Below, in pieces: positions 52,101 to 60,485 of a DNA stretch of 64,000 bases. The notes under the pieces are model-generated. The model worked only from the letters and a program-made list of their open reading frames with translations, made no database searches and was not told the origin of the DNA. Positions within the stretch are counted from its first letter, which is position 1. The number at the start of each line of letters is the position of its first letter. The position numbers were made by a program, and so were the translations under genes. Origin of the DNA: Sphingobacterium faecale (GTDB lineage: Bacteria > Bacteroidota > Bacteroidia > Sphingobacteriales > Sphingobacteriaceae); contig NZ_JAERTY010000002.1 in the NCBI RefSeq assembly GCF_016746095.1, forward strand, positions 496,001 to 560,000, in the 5' to 3' direction.

Positions 52101-54423
52101 CCAGTGCATTACGATTGGTGTCTGCTACAGCAGTAATAGAAATCGTATCTAGGGCATATCGGGAATCATTGTAGGCAATAGAAGACTGTGAAATAAGTAA
52201 TTTACCGTTTAGGTGATTGATATCCGCTGTTGGTAAATCAAGATTTACTTTACCATGATAACGGAAATCATCTTTCATGAGTTTAAGATTTTTCAAATTC
52301 ACAGAATCAATCATTAATTCTGCTTTTACAGCGGGATAATGGCCACGCATATCTGCGTTCATATCCAGATTGAACATGATGTTAGGGTCGTTGGAATTAA
52401 TGTTTCCATTGATATCACCATTCTGTGCCGTTAGATTTAGTTTTATATTTTCGTATTGGTATCCTAATGCGTCTAAACGGTTTACCGTACCATCTACAGA
52501 AGCCATCATTGTTTTAGGATCTAACCCCCGTCCCTTTACCTGAGCATCTAGAGAAATAATTCCCAATGTGGAATCCTGATCAAGGAGGTGTCCTATATTA
52601 AAATCAGCAATAGAAAGTGTAGCATCGTATGTGGTATCTCTACCAGCCATACTTAAGTATCCGTTGACGGTGGCGTTTCCTTTCTCTGTCAATAGGCTCA
52701 TGTTTGTGTCAAAACCTTTCATGCCTCCTTTAAATGATCCCGATAAGGATATCGAATTAGGAAATTGAAAAACCATGTCTTTTGGAAGCAACGATTTTGC
52801 AATAAGCCTGTCCAGATCTCGTTTGCTTGTCGTTAGTTTTTTAAGATTAAGGTTTATAAAAAGCTTGTCCGTATCCGGGAGACCTTTAATATCTGCACTT
52901 GCTATAATATTGGTATTGTCGAGCGTGCGGAAATTTAAGGACGGAATATGGAGGTCATTGAGTTTACCTACTACATGACCATCCAAGAAGAAGCGCTTGG
53001 TCATGAGGGGCTGCATAACATCCATTTGTTCGAGGTCTGGAACAAAAAAACGGATGTCCGACATGTCAATCTGTGTTTTTGTTACTCTAGCATCGATGGA
53101 AAGCAAGCCTGGATTGTCCGAAACAGCTTCCAGCGAAGGGTATTTGATTTTAAAGTAATCCCGTATGACCGTGTTTGGGGTTTCTGCCAGCAGATTTTCT
53201 ATGATCGCACCGGTATTGGTATAGGTGAAGTCTGCCTTCAGCTTTTTTAGGTAAAAACCGGAATGGTCTTTTGCCGTTAGGTTCAGTAAAGAACCACTTA
53301 TGGAGTCTGCTGAATAGTGAAGATCATCCAATGCGCCGGCTAGATCTGTTATTTTGATGTTGAAATAGTCAAAACCTTTCATCCGAGCTTCATTATCATT
53401 TCTGAATGCAAAGTTTGTTTTGTCGATGACCACTTTATCGGTCGACACGACCCAGTTTATACTGCTGCTATCGGATGTGGAGCTTGTCTTTTGTTGTATT
53501 TTGCCAAGAGTAACATAGGAATCGGATTGATCCAGGATCAATTCTCTGATACGGACCACTTCTTTGTTTAAGTCGATTACATCGATATTGGCAGATAGGT
53601 TTTTAATATCAAACTTAGTATCCATCGCAGAGGAAACATCTTGATATCGTACAAAAATGTCTTTTAACTTGATGAATTCGGTACCGATATTGGGAAGTAG
53701 GGCTGTACTATTGGCAATGCTGTCGGTGATGCCGAAATCTTCCGGGTTAGGCTTAGTGCTTTCTGTGCTGGGCACCCATTGCTTGACGTAGGCGGTGAGT
53801 CCCTCTAAATTGATCTTGGGCATATCGAAAGTCATGTTGTCTTTCAGATCAAATGTTTTGATACGGGTATCAAAGTGATTCAGCCAGATATCTGCAGAGG
53901 TACCGATCATATCGTCTTTGTAAGCAAAGCGTATACGGTCAAAGTTCACCTTGTCGATATCGAATAGTAGGGCTGAGGCAGTATCGGGTGCGGTAGGGGT
54001 GCTTTCTTTTTCGGAAGTGAATGCTTTGAGGATGTAGTCAAAGTTAAAATTGCCGTCTGGTGCTGACCGTGTGATCTTAGCGGTAATCCCTTCCAGGTCT
54101 ATTTCCTGTATCTCAATAGTGTTTTTCAATATCTTTAACATATTGATGTCTACCATTAATTTCTCTCCGGAAAGGAGGGTGTCCTGGCTTTGGTCTTCAA
54201 AATAGATGTTTTCCAATACTAGTTTTTTTGGAAAAGTAATGTTTACATAACCAATGTCCACCGGTGTGCCGATTTTGGCTTCTAGGTAATGTGCTACCTT
54301 GCCCGCGATGTAATTCTGGACAGATGGTAGACGAATTAAGAAGATGACCAATAGGACCAAGGCTATTACTGAGCCAAAAATCCATAAAAAAATGCGTAAT
54401 AAAACGCGTGTAAATTTATTCAA
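49135..54423 (-). CDS. tamB: TamB-type translocation and assembly module protein
   Basis: A 1762-residue protein anchored by one N-terminal helix (IFLWIFGSVIALVLLVIFLI) and otherwise a long chain of beta strands; such proteins form a periplasm-spanning, hydrophobic-grooved structure moving lipids or proteins to the outer membrane. The C-terminal ~400 residues carry the DUF490/TamB domain (TITWNGDPLDARMDITAIYK, LAVGISKMLFDDRLKITVGS), then a coiled charged tail (ERSQDSVQNKKDTTNKDADI). Translation begins at TTG 54423, the only initiator before the membrane anchor. tamL follows with an 11-nt overlap. Confidence 0.92.
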   Translation of the reverse strand: MNKFTRVLLRIFLWIFGSVIALVLLVIFLIRLPSVQNYIAGKVAHYLEAKIGTPVDIGYVNITFPKKLVLENIYFEDQSQDTLLSGEKLMVDINMLKILKNTIEIQEIDLEGITAKITRSAPDGNFNFDYILKAFTSEKESTPTAPDTASALLFDIDKVNFDRIRFAYKDDMIGTSADIWLNHFDTRIKTFDLKDNMTFDMPKINLEGLTAYVKQWVPSTESTKPNPEDFGITDSIANSTALLPNIGTEFIKLKDIFVRYQDVSSAMDTKFDIKNLSANIDVIDLNKEVVRIRELILDQSDSYVTLGKIQQKTSSTSDSSSINWVVSTDKVVIDKTNFAFRNDNEARMKGFDYFNIKITDLAGALDDLHYSADSISGSLLNLTAKDHSGFYLKKLKADFTYTNTGAIIENLLAETPNTVIRDYFKIKYPSLEAVSDNPGLLSIDARVTKTQIDMSDIRFFVPDLEQMDVMQPLMTKRFFLDGHVVGKLNDLHIPSLNFRTLDNTNIIASADIKGLPDTDKLFINLNLKKLTTSKRDLDRLIAKSLLPKDMVFQFPNSISLSGSFKGGMKGFDTNMSLLTEKGNATVNGYLSMAGRDTTYDATLSIADFNIGHLLDQDSTLGIISLDAQVKGRGLDPKTMMASVDGTVNRLDALGYQYENIKLNLTAQNGDINGNINSNDPNIMFNLDMNADMRGHYPAVKAELMIDSVNLKNLKLMKDDFRYHGKVNLDLPTADINHLNGKLLISQSSIAYNDSRYALDTISITAVADTNRNALVLRSEFLRAHLVGKYKLTDLATSLQDVAKIYYNPKNEPPSTLQYEDQNFEFSATLNNSRFLRDFLPGLERMDDISLDGTFNSKQKSIMAKLIAPALIYDGIEVRDVGLDIITVDSTMYYSTLINKIKVNNIELNNTVLSGKVIENNLDFGLWIKDKAQKDRYHLGAKMSVDESNYMLSLFEDGLMLNYDKWNINPNNSLSFGKNGIRAQDFKLSYKGQDFSVQSQDSTFNSPIDLTFNNFRIETFSSMLESDVLNFGGGINGAATVSRLSSSPIFVSDLEIQKFYFGQDTVGNILVKVDNLKENTYSADVKITENGNDVQLLGEYLAPPTGEASFNATLELKPLKIKTIEAFSMGYLQNSEGDLNGLLQISGNFDTPKIIGDLTFNKARMNVSMLNADLLMDKQKITFNNQGISFKQFELNDLRGNQAKLNGSILTKNYTDFDFNLNLTTKNFAAVNSTREDNDLFYGKLNITSNIRISGDLNKPVIDGDVKANENTDFVFIVPNENPGIAERDGVVKFVDKSDTARTNVFARLDSMTTATKLSGMDLALNLSTDREAKFKVIIDEGSQDALNIQGIAELNTAIDASEKITMSGTFTVEKGNYSFNFGPIKKEFDFEKGSTITWNGDPLDARMDITAIYKGRFPTLELVSNQIGTESQNLYKQRVPFNVKLILSGELFKPDIRFDIDLDENNAIVSQDVVSKVNIGLASLRDDPAELNKQVFSLIIMGRFMSSNPFESLSGGGGVEGIARSSVSSFLSSQLNNLASDLIKGVELDFNLQSEQDYLTGSGQNRTDLAVGISKMLFDDRLKITVGSNFEVEGNTRPGEKPNNIAGDISIDYQLSKDGRYFARVYRKNQYQATLQGQFVETGIGFIINMSYNRFRELFMSSKALEQYYNTDNSSFRKRFNVDRMETDSIYRDSVRTVIKDSLMLHSPEFRKRMQEREQKEQLERSQDSVQNKKDTTNKDADISKSISAIRNEEEERRQYAH

Positions 54424-54540
54424 ACCAATGATGTGTATTAGTTACCAAGCCTCTAATTATAACGTAAAAATAAGCTAAATGTTTACTAAAATGTAATTTT
54501 TATGGTCGAAACTCGATAAAATAGAAGTCGGGGTGGAAAA

Positions 54541-54561
54541 TTCCTAAATGTTTCCAAATTG
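54541..54561. promoter_or_regulatory. Candidate response-regulator site: TTCC half-sites 11 bp apart
   Basis: TTCCTAAATG (54541-54550) and TTCCAAATTG (54552-54561) form a direct repeat with 11-bp spacing, about 95 bp upstream of the response regulator gene. The same arrangement occurs at 56639-56660 upstream of the PepSY genes. Confidence 0.5.
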
Positions 54562-54656
54562 TGGTGTCATTCTTGCATTACCTGTGTCAATTTTGAAGGT
54601 TATTTCTCCGTAAATGTAGAGAGAGGATAGAAAATATAATTATCTTTAATAGGAAT

Positions 54657-55328
54657 ATGAAAGTACTAATAATTGAAGACGAAGTGGAGTTGCTTCGGAG
54701 TATTCAGGATTTTCTAGAACAGGAGCGTTTTCTTGTTGAAAGTGCGGATAACTACGAGGGGGGGATGGATAAAATATTGAATTATGCCTACGATATTGTG
54801 CTTTTGGATATCATGCTGCCTGGCGGAAGCGGGTTGGATCTGTTGCGGTCGTTGAAAGAAAAGAATGTAAATCAATCCGTACTCATTCTTTCTGCAAAAG
54901 ATTCTGTGGATGATAAGGTGCTGGGATTGGAAATTGGCGCTGATGATTACCTAGCGAAGCCTTTTCATTTTGCGGAGCTTTTGGCGCGGATAAAATCTAT
55001 TGTACGCAGAAATACGCAACACGGAGAGACGATTATCCGGTATCAAAATGTGTCGCTGGACATGGACAATCGTATTGTAATGGTGGATGAGCAGGAATTG
55101 CCTCTCAATCGTAAGGAATTTGATATGCTTTATTATTTTCTATTAAGACCTAATAAGTTATTGGAAAAAACGACGTTGGCCGAAACTGTATGGGGAGACC
55201 ACACTGATCAGGCGGATAATCTTGATTTTATTTATTCTCAGATTAAAAATCTGCGTAAGAAACTTAAAGACGCCCAAGCCGAGCTGGATATACAAGCGGT
55301 CTACGGTGTAGGCTATAAATTGGTGTGA
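54657..55328 (+). CDS. OmpR-family response regulator
   Basis: A 223-residue DNA-binding response regulator. The receiver has the acidic pocket (IIEDEV), the phospho-acceptor D51 in YDIVLLDIMLPG, and the switch segments LSAKDS and YLAKPF. The C-terminal winged helix has LNRKEFDMLYYFLLRPNKLL and the closing YGVGYKLV. It is the first gene of a two-gene operon; the kinase start overlaps its stop. Direct repeats with 11-bp spacing upstream suggest autoregulation. Confidence 0.95.
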   Translation: MKVLIIEDEVELLRSIQDFLEQERFLVESADNYEGGMDKILNYAYDIVLLDIMLPGGSGLDLLRSLKEKNVNQSVLILSAKDSVDDKVLGLEIGADDYLAKPFHFAELLARIKSIVRRNTQHGETIIRYQNVSLDMDNRIVMVDEQELPLNRKEFDMLYYFLLRPNKLLEKTTLAETVWGDHTDQADNLDFIYSQIKNLRKKLKDAQAELDIQAVYGVGYKLV

Positions 55329-56614
55329 TGGCTGTTTCTGTAAAATACTACACTAACCGTTTTATAGTTATTACAATACTTATCGTGATGGCGGTATGGG
55401 CATTGCTTTTCTATGCTATATTGATGGATGAGGTGTATGATAATATCGACGATGGTCTGAAGAACCAAAAAATTGAAATTATCAGAGAGGCTTACAAAAA
55501 TCCTGAAATCTTAGAAAACACAAAGGAGTTTGGGGTCAATCAGTTTAAAATATTGCCTGTCGAAGGAGCTGACGATGAATTGGATAAGAATCGTTTTTCG
55601 AAGGAGTTTATTTATATGCCCTATGACGAGGAAGATGAACCTTATCGTGTTTTGCGGACAGGTTTTTATAGTAAAGAAGGGAAGGCGTATTCGCTAGAGA
55701 TTAGAACTTCTACGGTAGAGGAAGATGATTACTTGATTAATCTGGCTATATCTTTAGGTGTACTGTATGTCGTCATTATACTGAGTATACTTCTTATTAA
55801 TCATTTCGTTTTGGGTCAGGCTTGGAAGCCTTTCCAATTAACTCTTGATAATTTGAGTCGGTATCGGTTTGGAGATACAGCGAGTTTTAAGGTGGTTCCC
55901 ACTAAGGTGAAGGAATTTGAAGAGTTGAATCAGCAGGTCAAACATATGATCGACCGGAATGAAGAGGTCTTTGAATCCCAAAAACGCTTTTTAGAAAATG
56001 CTTCACATGAGTTACAAACTCCTCTAGCAATAACAATAAATAAATTAGAGCTCCTAATGAATGACACAACGTTGAATGAAGATCAACTGGTCAAGCTGTC
56101 GGGGGCCAAAGCTGCGTTACATAGGATGGTAAGCTTAAACAGATCGTTGCTTATGTTGTCCCGAATTGATAATAATCAGTATGTGGTTAATGATTTGGTC
56201 AATTTTATACCTATAGTAAGATCATTACTGGACGATTTGGAGGATATTGCCGTTTTTAAGGGGGTGGAGCTTGTGCTCGAAGGGGATATAAAGGAGTTTA
56301 ATGTTAATTTTAATAGAGATCTCGCGCAGATATTACTATCCAACTTGTTGCGTAATGCTATCAAATATAATATTCCTAATGGCAAAGTAGTGGTAGCGAT
56401 CGGAGTGGATAAAATCGAAATATCAAATGATACTAATTCAGGAGCACTGAATCCAGATTATATCTTTGAAAGATTTTATAAAGGCAGTCAAGATAATTAT
56501 TCAAACGGATTGGGCTTGTCTATAGTACGATCTATCTTAGAGAGACAGCATGAGATTGAGCTCTTTTATAAGTATGAATCTGGTAAGCATTTTTTTGTGC
56601 TTCAAAAAAAATAA
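55328..56614 (+). CDS. Membrane histidine kinase
   Basis: A 428-residue sensor kinase. TM1 spans ~12-33 (FIVITILIVMAVWALLFYAI) and TM2 ~136-162; the ~100-residue periplasmic loop between (VYDNIDDGLKNQKIEIIREA...) is the sensor. The phospho-accepting histidine is H227 in FLENASHELQTPLAI; the N box is LLRNAIKYNIPNG and the G box GLGLSIV. The ATG at 55328 overlaps the regulator's TGA by one base (TGATG), so translation is coupled; the GTG at 55325 is a less likely start. Confidence 0.93.
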   Translation: MAVSVKYYTNRFIVITILIVMAVWALLFYAILMDEVYDNIDDGLKNQKIEIIREAYKNPEILENTKEFGVNQFKILPVEGADDELDKNRFSKEFIYMPYDEEDEPYRVLRTGFYSKEGKAYSLEIRTSTVEEDDYLINLAISLGVLYVVIILSILLINHFVLGQAWKPFQLTLDNLSRYRFGDTASFKVVPTKVKEFEELNQQVKHMIDRNEEVFESQKRFLENASHELQTPLAITINKLELLMNDTTLNEDQLVKLSGAKAALHRMVSLNRSLLMLSRIDNNQYVVNDLVNFIPIVRSLLDDLEDIAVFKGVELVLEGDIKEFNVNFNRDLAQILLSNLLRNAIKYNIPNGKVVVAIGVDKIEISNDTNSGALNPDYIFERFYKGSQDNYSNGLGLSIVRSILERQHEIELFYKYESGKHFFVLQKK

Positions 56615-56638
56615 TAATTTTTTCAAAATATCTTCTAA

Positions 56639-56660
56639 TTCCCAATTGTTTCCCAAATTG
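56639..56660. promoter_or_regulatory. Candidate response-regulator site upstream of the PepSY genes
   Basis: TTCCCAATTG (56639-56648) and TTCCCAAATTG (56650-56660) repeat with the same 11-bp spacing as at 54541-54561. A GAACTTTG element at 56666-56673 (-7 box with one mismatch) follows, so an activator bound here would sit next to RNA polymerase. Confidence 0.5.
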
Positions 56661-56701
56661 GATTGGAACTTTGAGTTATAAATCAAAAGATAAATAAGAA
56701 G

Positions 56702-57145
56702 ATGAAAAAAATGATGAAATCCTTTATGACTTTAGCGCTTTTAGTAATGGCATTTGTAACTGTAGCGCAGGAAAAAATAATCTCATTTACTCAGTTGCCA
56801 AAGAAAGCCCAAAGCTTTGTGACGACTTATTATGCGGCTGATCAAGTGACCTTGGTCAAAGAGGAAAGCGAGTTCTTGACAGGTAAGAGTTATGAGGTGA
56901 AATTAAAAAATGAGGTGAAGTTAGAATTTGACTCCAAGGGAGAGTGGACAGAAGTCGACGCTGAACTTAAGGCGGTTCCTTTAAAAATAGTACCTCCCTC
57001 TATTTTGGAGTACGTTAAAAAGAGCTTCCCTAATAATGAAATTGTTCAGATTTCCCGTAAATCGCGTAAGTACGAGATTGAACTGACTAATGGTGTAGAT
57101 CTTGAATTTAATAAAAAAGGACAGTTTGTCCGTATTGATGATTAG
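56702..57145 (+). CDS. Secreted PepSY-like protein
   Basis: A 147-residue periplasmic protein. A signal peptide (MTLALLVMAFVTVAQ) precedes two copies of a ~60-residue PepSY-like unit (DUF2874/PF11396 type): each starts with a FxTTYY or YVKKSFPNN helix and ends in a beta hairpin (VKLEFDSKGEWTEVD; VDLEFNKKGQFVRIDD). Such proteins are often placed next to two-component systems and may bind envelope ligands. The paralogue follows 24 bp downstream. Confidence 0.8.
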   Translation: MKKMMKSFMTLALLVMAFVTVAQEKIISFTQLPKKAQSFVTTYYAADQVTLVKEESEFLTGKSYEVKLKNEVKLEFDSKGEWTEVDAELKAVPLKIVPPSILEYVKKSFPNNEIVQISRKSRKYEIELTNGVDLEFNKKGQFVRIDD

Positions 57146-57169
57146 TTTTATAATTGAATATGTAAAGAG

Positions 57170-57622
57170 ATGATGAAAAAGTTAATATTCAAATTTATGC
57201 TTTTAATGACTGTTGCATTTGTTGCTACGTCATGTGAAAAGGAGGAACTGATTGGTGTGGATAACCTTCCTTCTGCAGCTGATAGTTTTTTGAAAGTACA
57301 TTTTAAAGATATAAATGTGCTTTCGGTGACGCGGGAAAATGAACCTTTGTCTGGTACGGAGTATAAAGTGTTGCTAGGAAATAGGGTAGAAGTGAAGTTT
57401 GATAAAAATGGAAACTGGGCCGAAGTGGAAGCGCTTGATAATACGGTCGCTATACCTACTTCATTCGTATTGGCACCTATCGTGAGCTATGTAAAAGAAA
57501 ACTATCCCAATGATGGTATCAATAGTATCGATAAAGAAAAACATGGATTTGATGTGGAATTAACAAATGCGCTGGATCTGGAGTTTGATAATGCCGGGAA
57601 GTTTATTCGAATCGATCCTTAA
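57170..57622 (+). CDS. PepSY-like lipoprotein, paralogue of the upstream gene
   Basis: A 150-residue protein with the same double PepSY-like arrangement (VEVKFDKNGNWAEVEALDN and YVKENYPNDGINSIDKE ... LDLEFDNAGKFIRIDP), but with a lipoprotein signal (KFMLLMTVAFVATSC) and a mature part beginning EKEELIG. Tandem duplication with different sorting is the simplest history. The product would sit on the membrane while its neighbour is soluble in the periplasm. A perfect palindromic terminator shared with the convergent thioredoxin gene follows. Confidence 0.8.
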   Translation: MMKKLIFKFMLLMTVAFVATSCEKEELIGVDNLPSAADSFLKVHFKDINVLSVTRENEPLSGTEYKVLLGNRVEVKFDKNGNWAEVEALDNTVAIPTSFVLAPIVSYVKENYPNDGINSIDKEKHGFDVELTNALDLEFDNAGKFIRIDP

Positions 57623-57628
57623 CAAAAG

Positions 57629-57660
57629 AAAAATGGGACTCAAATTTGAGTCCCATTTTT
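57629..57660. terminator. Shared bidirectional terminator palindrome
   Basis: Perfect palindrome of two 16-nt arms (57629-57644 and 57645-57660) with no spacer, starting AAAAATGGGACTC; the central AAATTT would form the loop. It lies exactly between the stops of the PepSY lipoprotein (57620-57622) and the convergent thioredoxin gene (57661-57663). Confidence 0.85.
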
Positions 57661-59154
57661 TTAACCTTTTCTAGCTAATTCGATTTTTGTTTCCATCTCA
57701 TTGACTACTTTATCAACATCGGCAGAACCACCTGACGATTCAAAACGGATAAATCCTTCTTTATCAATAACAACTTTATGTGGGATACCTTTTACCCCAT
57801 ATGCCGTAGTTGTAGCTTTAGTGTTATCTTTCATTTCATCAAATAAAACATGAAATGAATAGTTGTTTTTTGTCATGAACTCACCGACTAACTCTTTGTA
57901 GTTTTCCTCTCTCTGCCAAGTATCGATAAATAAAAACTCAACTTCTTGATCTCCTTTATATTTATTCACAGCAGCCTGCATACCAGGGAAAGACATCACA
58001 CATGGGCCACACCAAGTTGCCCAAAAGTCAAGAACTACAACTTTTCCTTTGTAATCAGATAAAGAAACTGTCTTTCCATCTCTGTTTACCAAAGTGAACT
58101 GAGGAGCTTCTTTTTTTATCATTTCTGATTTATATTTAGAAACCATGGCTTCTTTTGCTTTTGCCTCGATGCCAGTTAAATAGTTGTCGAAGTTGGCTTT
58201 GTTATTGTTCAGTTTGTTGTACAAAGGCTGCATCTCTTTTACAACGTCGGCATTTTTGCCGTTTTTGACCACAAAATTTTCTAAAGAAAGGAAGGCATCT
58301 AACTCTTTTCCCTGTTTAGCATTGGCTTTGGCTAATGTAATAACATTAGCGGGTGTACCTGCCGCATAAGGAGATGATTTCATGTATTCTTCTAATACAT
58401 TAACAGCTTTTTCTGAATTACCTTTCTCTATCAAAGCTTGAGCATAAGCAGGAGCTAAAGAAGCATAAGCTCTTGCCGCTCCGCCGCTTTTTATTTTAGG
58501 ATCAGTAGATTTGGAGGCTTCCAATGCATTTGTGTAGGCATCTTCTAAGATCGGTAAGGCTGTGTCATACTTGTTTTCTTTGATCAACCCTGTAGCAATT
58601 CTGCTAGCATAGGAAGGGTAATTTATACTCGATTTAAGTAGGTTGACATAAGTCTGAGCCTTTGTTGTATTGTTTTCTTTGAAATAAAGACCTGCTAATG
58701 TAGCTGCTGCCTGATCGTAAATACCTCGGTCTTTTTCATCGAATGAAGCTGCAGGGAACTGTTTTAACCATGTGTTGTAGCCTTTTTCTGCCATATCGGC
58801 AGAGATGTTTTCATTGCCAAATATTTTTTCATAAGCTTCAGAGCGGGCTTTGCTTCCTTTTGGAAATTTTTTGATTATAGTTTTGTTAACAGCTTCCGCC
58901 TTTTCATTCTGTTCTAAGCTTTCGTATACTCTAGCTGCCAATGAAACGAAATTTTCATTTTTGCTTTGAGACATTGCTAATGCTTCTTTGCCTAATTCTA
59001 GTTTTGACGCATCATCGCCTTTTTGGAATAACTGATTTAAATGTTTTAATAAGTCATCCATTTTAACATCTTTCTGTTTTGCCATCTGGGCTTGAGCCGA
59101 AGAAAACGCTAGTCCTGCGCTTAGAAGGGCAATTGATAAAATCTTTTTATTCAT
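57661..59154 (-). CDS. TlpA-like thioredoxin with N-terminal TPR-like region
   Basis: A 497-residue periplasmic protein. Signal peptide KILSIALLSAGLAFSSAQA, then a long helical region (~residues 25-330) with TPR-like repeats, then a thioredoxin domain with the redox motif CGPC (C382, C385) in DFWATWCGPC and the cis-proline in GIPHK (P458). TlpA-type proteins keep periplasmic cysteines reduced, for example in cytochrome maturation. A TATATTTG box lies at 59181-59174 on the minus strand. Confidence 0.9.
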   Translation of the reverse strand: MNKKILSIALLSAGLAFSSAQAQMAKQKDVKMDDLLKHLNQLFQKGDDASKLELGKEALAMSQSKNENFVSLAARVYESLEQNEKAEAVNKTIIKKFPKGSKARSEAYEKIFGNENISADMAEKGYNTWLKQFPAASFDEKDRGIYDQAAATLAGLYFKENNTTKAQTYVNLLKSSINYPSYASRIATGLIKENKYDTALPILEDAYTNALEASKSTDPKIKSGGAARAYASLAPAYAQALIEKGNSEKAVNVLEEYMKSSPYAAGTPANVITLAKANAKQGKELDAFLSLENFVVKNGKNADVVKEMQPLYNKLNNNKANFDNYLTGIEAKAKEAMVSKYKSEMIKKEAPQFTLVNRDGKTVSLSDYKGKVVVLDFWATWCGPCVMSFPGMQAAVNKYKGDQEVEFLFIDTWQREENYKELVGEFMTKNNYSFHVLFDEMKDNTKATTTAYGVKGIPHKVVIDKEGFIRFESSGGSADVDKVVNEMETKIELARKG

Positions 59155-59173
59155 CAGTCTATAATTTTTTTTT

Positions 59174-59181
59174 CAAATATA
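59174..59181 (-). promoter_or_regulatory. -7 box TATATTTG of the TlpA-like gene
   Basis: Exact TAnnTTTG on the minus strand, 19 bases before the ATG at 59154. Confidence 0.45.
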
Positions 59182-59225
59182 GCTTGAAATGTACTTGTTC
59201 GGCCTTTGTAAGTAATTTATTACAG

Positions 59226-60284
59226 CTATTTCTTGACGCTGAATTTGTAAATGATTGTATGTTGGAACTCTTCTCCTGGACTTAAAATAACTGCAGGGAA
59301 GTGTCCTTGGTTAGGGCTATCTGGATAGTGTTGTGCTTCAAAACAGAAACCTCCATGCTTAAGATACCGATGTCCGGATTTGCCCTGATCATTCGCAAGA
59401 AAGTTGCCGGTGTATAAATGGACACTAGGTTGATCGGTAAAGACTTCTAACAGAATTCCGCTGCCTTCCGAATAGGCTGTTGCAGCTGGGGTACTTATAG
59501 GGGACTCGTTGACGAATCCATGATCATATCCCATAGCGTATTGTATTTGATCTGCCGAACTATTAATTTCCTGTGCTATTTTTTTTGCAACTCTGAAGTC
59601 AAATGAGGTATCTTCTACGGGTGATATTTGGCCTGTGGGAATTTGTTTGCTGTTGATGGGAATAAAATTACTGGAAGGAATTTGTATATAATGGTTGAGA
59701 ATATCGCCATTTCCTTCCCCATTTAGGTTAAAATAGGCATGGTTCGTAAGGTTAATTACAGTTGTCTTATCTGTGGTAGCTCTAAAATAAATCTTTATTT
59801 CATTTTCATTGGTGAGTTCATAGCTTACACATGTATTTAATGTTCCAGGAAAGCCTTCTTCGCCATCCGGAGAAACATAATAGAAATCTACCTGTTTTTT
59901 TAAGCTGACCTGTCTGTCCCATACCTTTCGGTGAAAGCCTTCAGGCCCACCGTGTAGAGAGTTCTCTCCATTATTCTGTGCTAAAGAACAAGAAGTATTT
60001 CCTATCTGGAAATGTCCGCCAGCGATGCGATTGGCATATCGGCCAATTGTGGCTCCATGATATTGTTCTTTGGCATGTATATAACCATCGATATTATTGA
60101 ATCCTAAAACTACATCTACCAGTGTGCCGTGTTTGTCGGGGACTAGTACACTGACCAAACGTGCTCCGTAATCACTTAATGCAATCTGCATGCCTGTACG
60201 ATTGGCTAAAGTCAGTAAATGTGTATTCTTGTTATTTAAACAACTTTCAAAAGCTTTGGTGTCGGGAAGTTTATAGATTGTCAT
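59226..60284 (-). CDS. galM: Aldose 1-epimerase
   Basis: A 352-residue beta-sandwich enzyme interconverting the anomers of galactose and glucose. NGENSLHGGPEGFHRKVWD, the catalytic histidine of NLTNHAYFNLNGEG and the catalytic glutamate of GFCFEAQHYPDSPNQGHF define the family. There is no signal peptide, so it is cytosolic. It lies upstream of the TlpA-like gene on the same strand but that gene has its own box. Confidence 0.93.
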   Translation of the reverse strand: MTIYKLPDTKAFESCLNNKNTHLLTLANRTGMQIALSDYGARLVSVLVPDKHGTLVDVVLGFNNIDGYIHAKEQYHGATIGRYANRIAGGHFQIGNTSCSLAQNNGENSLHGGPEGFHRKVWDRQVSLKKQVDFYYVSPDGEEGFPGTLNTCVSYELTNENEIKIYFRATTDKTTVINLTNHAYFNLNGEGNGDILNHYIQIPSSNFIPINSKQIPTGQISPVEDTSFDFRVAKKIAQEINSSADQIQYAMGYDHGFVNESPISTPAATAYSEGSGILLEVFTDQPSVHLYTGNFLANDQGKSGHRYLKHGGFCFEAQHYPDSPNQGHFPAVILSPGEEFQHTIIYKFSVKK

Positions 60285-60455
60285 GATTCGAATTTATTTC
60301 TATAAAAATAGCAAATATTTAGTTAGGTCGGAAGTTAAAAGGTGTAGAAGGGGGGCTGTCTTGGATAGATAATAGGTTTAACCTATTGGTTTAAAAATAG
60401 GCATCTCTTGGTTTGAATTTTATAGTTGAAGTTGGCGAATGCAAAGCATTTTATA

Positions 60456-60463
60456 TAAGTTTG
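60456..60463 (+). promoter_or_regulatory. -7 box TAAGTTTG of dgt, with a TTG at -33 position
   Basis: Exact TAnnTTTG match, 22 bases before the dgt ATG; a TTG at 60432-60434 lies 21 bases upstream of it, near the expected -33 position. It is the only box in this window with a convincing -33 partner. Confidence 0.5.
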
Positions 60464-60485
60464 CCATGCAAAACTCAAAAAATTG

